Positions 49,780 through 54,465 of a DNA stretch of 54,465 bases are shown in pieces. The stretch's first letter is position 1; the number at the start of each line of letters is the position of its first letter. The translations under genes and the position numbers were made by a program. This DNA comes from Gemmatimonadota bacterium (GTDB taxonomy: Bacteria; JAAXHH01), in NCBI GenBank assembly GCA_026702745.1, contig JAPPBT010000029.1, forward strand, positions 1 to 54,465, in the 5' to 3' direction. Under the pieces are notes generated by a model. That model was not told the DNA's origin and searched no databases. It saw only the letters and a list, made by a program, of their open reading frames with translations.

Positions 49780-50870
49780 AAACCTATCGAGTAGGAATCA
49801 TAGGGCTGGGCCGCATGGGCAGTACGATCGACGACGAGGGACATACGCCCCTGCCTTATTCTATCGCGTCGGCCTGCAGGGCGAGCGAACGGCTGGAGAT
49901 CGCCGCGGGCTGCGACCTGCGCGCCGAGCGCAGGGAGGACTTCGCCAGGCGCTGGGGCGTCAGCGCGCTGTTCGAGGATTTCCGGGACATGGTCCGGGAG
50001 GAGGGCCCCGACATCGTTGCCGTGTGTACCACCGCATCGGGTCTGCAGAAACCGGCCCGGGAAGCGCCCGATTCGTCTTTCCGCGGAGATTCCCATGCCG
50101 AGCTGGCCGTCGCGCTGGCGGAAATGGGCGTGCCCATGCTCTACGTGGAGAAGGCCATGGCCAGTTCCATGGCGGCGGCCGACGATATCCTCGACGCCGT
50201 GTTGAAGAACGGAACGGTGTTTAATACGGGCGTGCTGCGCAGGTTCGACAACCGGTACGGCGTGGTGCGCGACGCGGTCCTGCGGGGCGACGTGGGCGAA
50301 CCCAGGACGGCCGTCCACTACGCGCGGTCATCCCTGATGCACGGGCATATCCATTCCATCGACACGCTCTCCTGGCTGATCGGCGATCCCGTCATCAGGT
50401 CCGTGCGCGGCGAGATCGATCCCCGGGACTACGTCATAGAAGGCGATCACATCCCCTACGATCCGATCGCGACGTACGAACTCGAATTCGAGAACGGTGT
50501 CCGCGCATGGTCGATCCCCGCGGCGGGATGGGAGTACGAGATCATCGGGACCGAGGGAACCATCCGTTCGCTGAACAACGGGGCCGGCGCCTCCTTGCGG
50601 CGGGCGCCGCTCGATGGACGGGATGACCGCAAAGGCCGAAGCGCCTGGGAGGAGGTGCCGTTCGAATTCGTCACACCGAAGAGCACCGTCGTTTCCTGCC
50701 TCGAGGATCTCGTCCGCGCGCACGAGACGGGTGATCAAAGCCTCGGCCACGTCGAGATCGCCCACCACATCACGGAAGCCTGCATCACCGTCGCCGAAAG
50801 CCACCGGCGCGGGGGCGCCTGGGTGGATCTTCCGCTGGCCAACCGGGATCTTTACATCTGGCACGTCTGA
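49776..50870 (+). CDS. Gfo/Idh/MocA family oxidoreductase
   Basis: This 364-residue protein has VGIIGLGRMGSTIDDEGH (cofactor fold), then PMLYVEKAMASSMAAAD, where the usual Glu-Lys-Pro has Ala instead of Pro, and a C-terminal substrate domain. It is a paralogue of the gene at 12573, but the two are clearly different. Between the fold and the EKA segment it carries an insert (about residues 84-100) rich in Pro/Ser/Asp. It is translationally coupled to the cupin. Confidence 0.88.
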   Translation: MKTYRVGIIGLGRMGSTIDDEGHTPLPYSIASACRASERLEIAAGCDLRAERREDFARRWGVSALFEDFRDMVREEGPDIVAVCTTASGLQKPAREAPDSSFRGDSHAELAVALAEMGVPMLYVEKAMASSMAAADDILDAVLKNGTVFNTGVLRRFDNRYGVVRDAVLRGDVGEPRTAVHYARSSLMHGHIHSIDTLSWLIGDPVIRSVRGEIDPRDYVIEGDHIPYDPIATYELEFENGVRAWSIPAAGWEYEIIGTEGTIRSLNNGAGASLRRAPLDGRDDRKGRSAWEEVPFEFVTPKSTVVSCLEDLVRAHETGDQSLGHVEIAHHITEACITVAESHRRGGAWVDLPLANRDLYIWHV

Positions 50871-50928
50871 ATGCCTGATCGGCAGTAGTAGCCTATGCGC
50901 TCGGCCAGTGTGATCTGATGATCTTTGA

Positions 50929-51219
50929 TTACTCCTTTGGGGGTAGTTCGTCGTTTGGCGCGGAAGCGTTGAATCTCAAGTATTCCCTGACCTCATCGAC
51001 CTTTGTCTCCACCCGGTCCAACGACGCCCGCAAATCCTTGATTTCCGCTTTGATTTCAGTCCTAAAGCTACTCATTTCGTTTCTCAAGCTACCCACTTCA
51101 CTCCTTAACTCATCCCTTATGTCATTTAATGAAACGTGTAAATACGTTAATACTGAGATAAGGGTGATTACCGATGTAAAGACCGCGCCGTGGCGCTCCC
51201 ACCAACCTGACTCGGACAT
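50929..51219 (-). CDS. small membrane protein with coiled coil (1 of 4)
   Basis: This 96-residue protein has an N-terminal membrane helix (VFTSVITLISVLTYLHV) followed by a long heptad-patterned coil (residues about 30-80: LRSEVGSLRNEMSSFRTEI and KDLRASLDRVETKVDEVREYL). GGAGGG lies six bases before the ATG at 51219. It resembles small coiled-coil membrane proteins of the XhlA/Bdr type, but I cannot assign it to a family. It is the last of four small membrane genes transcribed leftward. Confidence 0.7.
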   Translation of the reverse strand: MSESGWWERHGAVFTSVITLISVLTYLHVSLNDIRDELRSEVGSLRNEMSSFRTEIKAEIKDLRASLDRVETKVDEVREYLRFNASAPNDELPPKE

Positions 51220-51276
51220 TCCATTCCCTCCCAATATAGTTCGCTGTGTGCCCGCGATGACCGTGGTTCCTGGTAC

Positions 51277-51492
51277 TTATTGACGGCTTTTGGAATCGTT
51301 GGCGGTTACAAGGTCCGCGATCGTAGTCCGGATCACTCGGATGTCTTCTTTGATGTCTTCAAGCGTCGTAATGATACCACTTTCAATTCCCTCTCTCTTC
51401 CCCATCCAAAGGCACAGTTTTCCTACAGTGCCGATAACAGCGATCAATAGTACGGCAGCAACCGCAGGCAGCCACGAAGGTAACGATTCCAT
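51277..51492 (-). CDS. small membrane protein with coiled coil (2 of 4)
   Basis: This 71-residue protein has a membrane helix (LPAVAAVLLIAVIGTVGKLCLW), a short basic turn, then an amphipathic Ile/Leu-rich coil (GIITTLEDIKEDIRVIRTTI). AAAGGAATAG precedes the ATG. Topology and layout match its neighbours although the sequences differ. Function unknown. Confidence 0.65.
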   Translation of the reverse strand: MESLPSWLPAVAAVLLIAVIGTVGKLCLWMGKREGIESGIITTLEDIKEDIRVIRTTIADLVTANDSKSRQ

Positions 51493-51541
51493 TTTCTATT
51501 CCTTTTTGGGTCGTACTTTTGATGTATACCTGAGTATAGGC

Positions 51542-51694
51542 TCATGAGATAAACAACTTGATGAGGATCGCAACGGTCATGACCAACTGGCCGATCACTA
51601 CCGTCTCGATACGGGACAGGCGCTTGTCTATCTGTTCGATGATGCGTTCCAGGCGTCCGATCCGGACTTCGTGGTTTGTGCTTTCAGTAGACAT
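51542..51694 (-). CDS. 50-residue coiled-coil membrane protein (3 of 4)
   Basis: Here the order is reversed: an N-terminal coil (RIGRLERIIEQIDKRLSRIE) leads into a C-terminal membrane helix (VVIGQLVMTVAILIKLFIS). A strong AAGGAGG site precedes the ATG at 51694. Its shape is close to XhlA-type hemolysin/holin accessory proteins; the function is not known. Confidence 0.6.
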   Translation of the reverse strand: MSTESTNHEVRIGRLERIIEQIDKRLSRIETVVIGQLVMTVAILIKLFIS

Positions 51695-51733
51695 GATTTC
51701 AGCCTACCTCCTTGCGTCTTGCCTGCCCTTTAC

Positions 51734-51832
51734 CTAGAAAAGCTGCCATATCTTGATCAGGAAGATGACTGTCAGGATGTAATTCGCGGCGTACACGATT
51801 AAGCAAACGGTTTGCCAGGATCTCGATGTCAT
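51734..51832 (-). CDS. 32-residue membrane peptide (4 of 4)
   Basis: The 32-codon frame encodes MTSRSWQTVCLIVYAANYIL and a further hydrophobic stretch ending KIWQLF: almost one membrane helix with few charges. It has one of the best ribosome sites in the window (GGGGAGG, six bases before ATG). Size and absence of charged residues recall toxic or regulatory membrane peptides, but this is only a resemblance. Confidence 0.5.
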   Translation of the reverse strand: MTSRSWQTVCLIVYAANYILTVIFLIKIWQLF

Positions 51833-51949
51833 TGTTTCCTCCCCGAAAATGGTCCTTTATACGTATTAGCCAAGAAACTCTCGCTAATTCTCGAAGGAAA
51901 AAAACTTTTATGATGGCAAGATGGGTTTTGAGCATCAACCAGGCGCGAC

Positions 51950-52651
51950 TCAAGACAGCGTTGAGGGTCCTGAATCCGGTCGTTCGCTCCGGGGATGGCT
52001 GGATTCGACCTGCACCAGCCGGTCTTCCTGCAACACGTACCCGCTTAGCTGTCCGCCATAGATACATCCCGAATCCAGGCCGATCACGTAGGGCGAGCCG
52101 TCGCCCCGGCGCTTGATCACGAGGCCGCCGGGTGCGTCGTGGCCGAATATGACCAGTTTGCCGGATGGATCGTACGCGTCGTGCCAACGGGGTCCCACGA
52201 TGCCGTCCACGGGCGGCCAGGTCCGGATGACGAGGAACTCCTCCGTGGTCGTGCCGTGAAAGCCTTTTTCGGGATTGATGCCCGCGTGGACCAGCAGGAA
52301 TGCGTGTTCGTCGATCCAGAGTGGAAGGGATTCCAGCCAGGGGATCAGGGTGTCGGCGCAAGGGGCGAGGGCTTCCAGGGTCTGAAGGGTATTGGGACTC
52401 CGCGTGGGAACCGCGGCGCCGGACAGGTGCCGGCGAAGACGGTCCGCAAGACGGTAGTCGTGGTTGCCGAGGACCATCCTTGCGCCCGTATCCTTGATCA
52501 GCTTCCATACGTCGACGGGGTCGGGTCCCCTGCTGAAGGCGTCGCCGGTCAGGTACAGGAGGTCCGTATCCCGCTGGAATGCCAGTTTGGAAAGCAGTTG
52601 TTCGAACTCACGGGCGCAGCCGTGAATGTCGCCGATGAACAGGGTTCGCAA
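51950..52651 (-). CDS. metallophosphoesterase, Ser/Thr protein phosphatase-like
   Basis: This 233-residue protein has the calcineurin-like motifs GDIHGCAREFEQLL, GDAFSRGPDPVDVW (normally GDxxDRG, with the second Asp as Ser here), MVLGNHDYRLADRL, FLLVHAGINPEKGF and VIFGHDAPGG. It is close to PrpA and ApaH-type phosphatases. Asp-to-Ser in the second motif is unusual but the metal-bridging Asp is retained. It is upstream of the four small membrane genes on the same strand, 117 bases from the first. Confidence 0.87.
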   Translation of the reverse strand: MRTLFIGDIHGCAREFEQLLSKLAFQRDTDLLYLTGDAFSRGPDPVDVWKLIKDTGARMVLGNHDYRLADRLRRHLSGAAVPTRSPNTLQTLEALAPCADTLIPWLESLPLWIDEHAFLLVHAGINPEKGFHGTTTEEFLVIRTWPPVDGIVGPRWHDAYDPSGKLVIFGHDAPGGLVIKRRGDGSPYVIGLDSGCIYGGQLSGYVLQEDRLVQVESSHPRSERPDSGPSTLS

Positions 52652-52875
52652 TGGTATTCAGAGCTCCGGGATGAACGATAGACTGGTACGGACTGATGGC
52701 ATCGACAGCCTTTTTGACACCTGTGGTAAAACATGGAAGACTGTAGATCTCGTCACCCTGAATAGTAACCGGACGGCTCTGGGAGGGTCAAGGGAATGAA
52801 CCGCACGGTAACGATTGTACACCGTCCGCGTTTCTTCAGGGGATCGGACCATTGAGTTCCTTCCTTGAATACAGA

Positions 52876-52902
52876 AAAGCCCCGTACCTGCAACGGGGCT
52901 TT
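52876..52902. terminator. intrinsic terminator, probably bidirectional
   Basis: AAAGCCCCGT and ACGGGGCTTT form a 10-bp stem with the 7-nt loop ACCTGCA. T-rich sequence follows on both strands (CCTTTT rightward, CTGT after the T-run leftward). It lies after the leftward collagen-like gene and before the phosphatase gene. Confidence 0.75.
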
Positions 52903-53057
52903 CCTTTTAAAAGTGCCGATCGCCCTTTTCAGTGGCCGATGGCTCCTACTCGGGTCGACCGGGAAGACGTAACGAGATGACCGACAATAATGCAGGGCGG
53001 AATGCAGTTGATATGCCCTGTCGGGATAATTCCGGGGGCCATTCCGAAACGTGGTCT

Positions 53058-53085
53058 GATGGGGTGCCCGGGAAGGCACCCCATC
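53058..53085. other. 11-bp perfect hairpin downstream of the surface protein gene
   Basis: GATGGGGTGCC (53058-53068) and GGCACCCCATC (53075-53085) pair perfectly around a CGGGAA loop. No T-run follows on either strand, so it may stabilise the 3' end of the leftward mRNA ahead of the terminator at 52876. The remaining 52652-53161 shows no gene. Confidence 0.55.
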
Positions 53086-53161
53086 TCGCCGCAGGACTCT
53101 GTCAGCGCCCTGTCTACGGGACCCGGATTATCCCGGATTCCAAACTGGGCGGCTTCCGTCC

Positions 53162-54465
53162 CTATCCGCCAGAGCCGGCCTTCTCCGTAAACGTCACCTG
53201 GGCGCGCTTTGACGCCGAGAAGGTTTCGCTAAACGTCACGAAAGACATTCCGACTGCTTTTGCGTTGCCTTGAGATGAATTGGTTGCGGAGTCAGTGGCG
53301 TTACCTGCAGAAATCGTCAACGATATTGTACCACCAGTTCCCGTCGTCACCGTAGCGGGACCAACAATTGCCAGTACATCGGTATTGGAGCTTGCAACGC
53401 CGACCTGAATCGCCGCAGCGTCACCAACATTCCGCCACACCAATTGACCCAAGGTCGGACTACCGGCGGTGGCATCAAGCACTCTGTGTTGCACAGCGAC
53501 TGTAATGACGATATCGGACGCCGTGTTATCGGTGGTATCGGCCGTAGCTGTAATGACCGTATCGTCAGCGGTGCCATCGTCATTTGCGTCGTTATCTAAA
53601 TAACGCATAAATGGCGCATTGGCGGTACTGACGATAAGGCGTCTTTCAGGCTCTTCGACAGTGAACACGTTGATCGTGATCTCGTTGCTCTTTACGTCGC
53701 CGATACTCGCCGTGATCTTGGCCGTTCCGGCTGCATGCGTCTTGATCGTGGGCATTGCATTGTTCTTGGCGTCCACGGTCGCAACGCTTGTATTGGAACT
53801 CGACCAGTCAAACGTCACGCCTGAAACCTCGTTACCGCTGTTGGTGGTCTTGTCATCGCCGCTAGCTGCATCATAGGCCGTTGCCGCGATCTCAACAGGG
53901 GTACCCTTGTTAACGGTTTCGGCGAAGGTCTCGTCGGTCGTCATGATCACGATACCCTTGACCACGTTATGAACATGGAGGGGAATCTCGATCTTGATGC
54001 CACGGTCAGCGGCCTTCACGATAAACTTCGTGCTTCCCCTTCTGACACCAGTAACCGTCCAGGTGCCCGGCGAGACTTCATCCACCATACCAAGAACGGG
54101 ATCATCTAACTCGGCCGAAAACATTACGGGAACAACACTTCCGTCCTGTGCAGCCGCAACGGCGCTGAAAGTCAACGTGCCATCAACCAACACTGCGGCA
54201 TCCCTGATTTCCTCGCCGTTTCCTTCCGTTCCGGAGAAACTCTGATTGGCAAAGAACTTACGAGCATCTTTCTTCGCTTCAGTACCTTCGAAAACGACGA
54301 CATGGTGAACGGCAGCCAGAATGTTTCCAGGAAGATCACCCGGAACTCCGGATTCACCCGGAGGGCCCATCGGACCCGTGTCACCGGTGTCACCCTTTTC
54401 ACCAGGAGGGCCTTGCTCGCCCGGTGCACCATCAGCGCCAGGTTCACCCGGATCGCCCTTGTCGC
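53162..54465 (-). CDS. collagen-like and Ig-like (BIG2) surface protein, 5' end missing
   Basis: The frame is open at the window edge, so the start is beyond 54465. The visible N-terminal part is a run of Gly-x-y triplets ([16 protein letters not shown] and on to [12 protein letters not shown]), a collagen-like stretch. It is followed by [10 protein letters not shown]-type globular sequence, then Ig-like BIG2 domains ([20 protein letters not shown] to [10 protein letters not shown]), then a Thr-rich beta domain. It is presumably an exported surface or adhesive protein. The stretch before the C terminus contains repeated Asp/Thr ([19 protein letters not shown]). Confidence 0.8.
   Translation of the reverse strand, partial: DKGDPGEPGADGAPGEQGPPGEKGDTGDTGPMGPPGESGVPGDLPGNILAAVHHVVVFEGTEAKKDARKFFANQSFSGTEGNGEEIRDAAVLVDGTLTFSAVAAAQDGSVVPVMFSAELDDPVLGMVDEVSPGTWTVTGVRRGSTKFIVKAADRGIKIEIPLHVHNVVKGIVIMTTDETFAETVNKGTPVEIAATAYDAASGDDKTTNSGNEVSGVTFDWSSSNTSVATVDAKNNAMPTIKTHAAGTAKITASIGDVKSNEITINVFTVEEPERRLIVSTANAPFMRYLDNDANDDGTADDTVITATADTTDNTASDIVITVAVQHRVLDATAGSPTLGQLVWRNVGDAAAIQVGVASSNTDVLAIVGPATVTTGTGGTISLTISAGNATDSATNSSQGNAKAVGMSFVTFSETFSASKRAQVTFTEKAGSGG

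Noticed and set aside
1-54465. tRNA, rRNA and known riboswitch genes
   Set aside because: I looked for cloverleaf arms, CCA ends, rRNA landmarks and conserved riboswitch cores in every gap and saw none that I could support; a covariance-model search would be needed to exclude them.
1-54465. Insertion sequences, transposases, integrases or prophage
   Set aside because: No transposase or integrase motif and no long terminal inverted repeats were seen. The small membrane genes at 50929-51832 recall holin accessories but no phage structural gene is near.

Overview
The window is 54.5 kb of GC-rich (roughly 60-65% by eye), densely coding bacterial DNA with no rRNA, tRNA, CRISPR array or insertion sequence that I can see. 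The best taxonomic clue is a complete 2,109-residue SprA-type outer-membrane protein, a family confined to the FCB superphylum (Bacteroidetes, Gemmatimonadetes, Latescibacteria and relatives). Together with high GC, Shine-Dalgarno-type ribosome sites, a Thr-type sulfatase relative, phytanoyl-CoA-dioxygenase-like, Gfo/Idh/MocA, cyclase and lactonase/amidohydrolase genes, this suggests an uncultured marine or soil FCB lineage such as Latescibacterota. That placement is inference.

Layout. 1-12.5 kb: a methyltransferase, then a rightward block of sulfatase-like enzyme, SDR, sugar isomerase/epimerase, phosphoglucose/phosphomannose isomerase, a three-domain acyl-reductase/AMP-ligase/HAD fusion, a zinc alcohol dehydrogenase and an FHA-GAF-PP2C regulator. 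12.5-16.3 kb: Gfo/Idh oxidoreductase, a hicBA toxin-antitoxin pair, a regulatory gap with inverted repeats, and a secreted double-domain cyclase. 16.3-29.1 kb: a long leftward run (comEA-like, rsmD, coaD, aminotransferase, NYN protein, mdh, icd, obg, dprA, rfaE2, a small unknown, PhyH, APC permease) ending in an AhpD-like gene with an in-frame TGA. 29.1-35.4 kb: sprA. 35.7-40.6 kb: a 38-residue membrane peptide and a rightward sulfur-transfer/cofactor block (moaD, moaE, a NifS-like protein without its PLP lysine, tusA-like, mrp, PP-loop thiolase). 40.6-54.5 kb: an orphan DinJ-type antitoxin, esterase, three amidohydrolases, an Nramp-like carrier, phosphoribosyltransferase, HAD phosphatase, class III aminotransferase, cupin-Gfo/Idh pair, a metallophosphatase followed by four very small membrane proteins, and a truncated collagen-like/Ig-like surface protein.

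The most striking observation is at 16370-16948. One reading frame of an AhpD-like peroxidase is interrupted only by TGA, exactly where the peroxidatic cysteine should be (Glu79, Cys91, U94, His98 reproduce the spacing of the AhpD active site). A perfect 7-bp hairpin with a GUU loop lies 18-20 nt after the TGA, as expected of a bacterial SECIS. It is best read as a selenoprotein, not as two genes or a pseudogene.

A second theme is short GC-rich tandem duplications at about 17 places. Inside genes the units are 9, 15 or 18 bp and keep the frame, falling in linkers, loops or at an N terminus. Between genes the units are 10, 19, 20, 21 or 22 bp. One of them multiplies the start codon of dprA, and a related direct repeat lies where moaD has gained seven residues beyond its terminal Gly-Gly.

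Several enzymes have lost or changed catalytic residues while the fold is retained: the NifS-like protein, one half of the cyclase, one of three amidohydrolases, the AMP-ligase module and the Nramp-like carrier.
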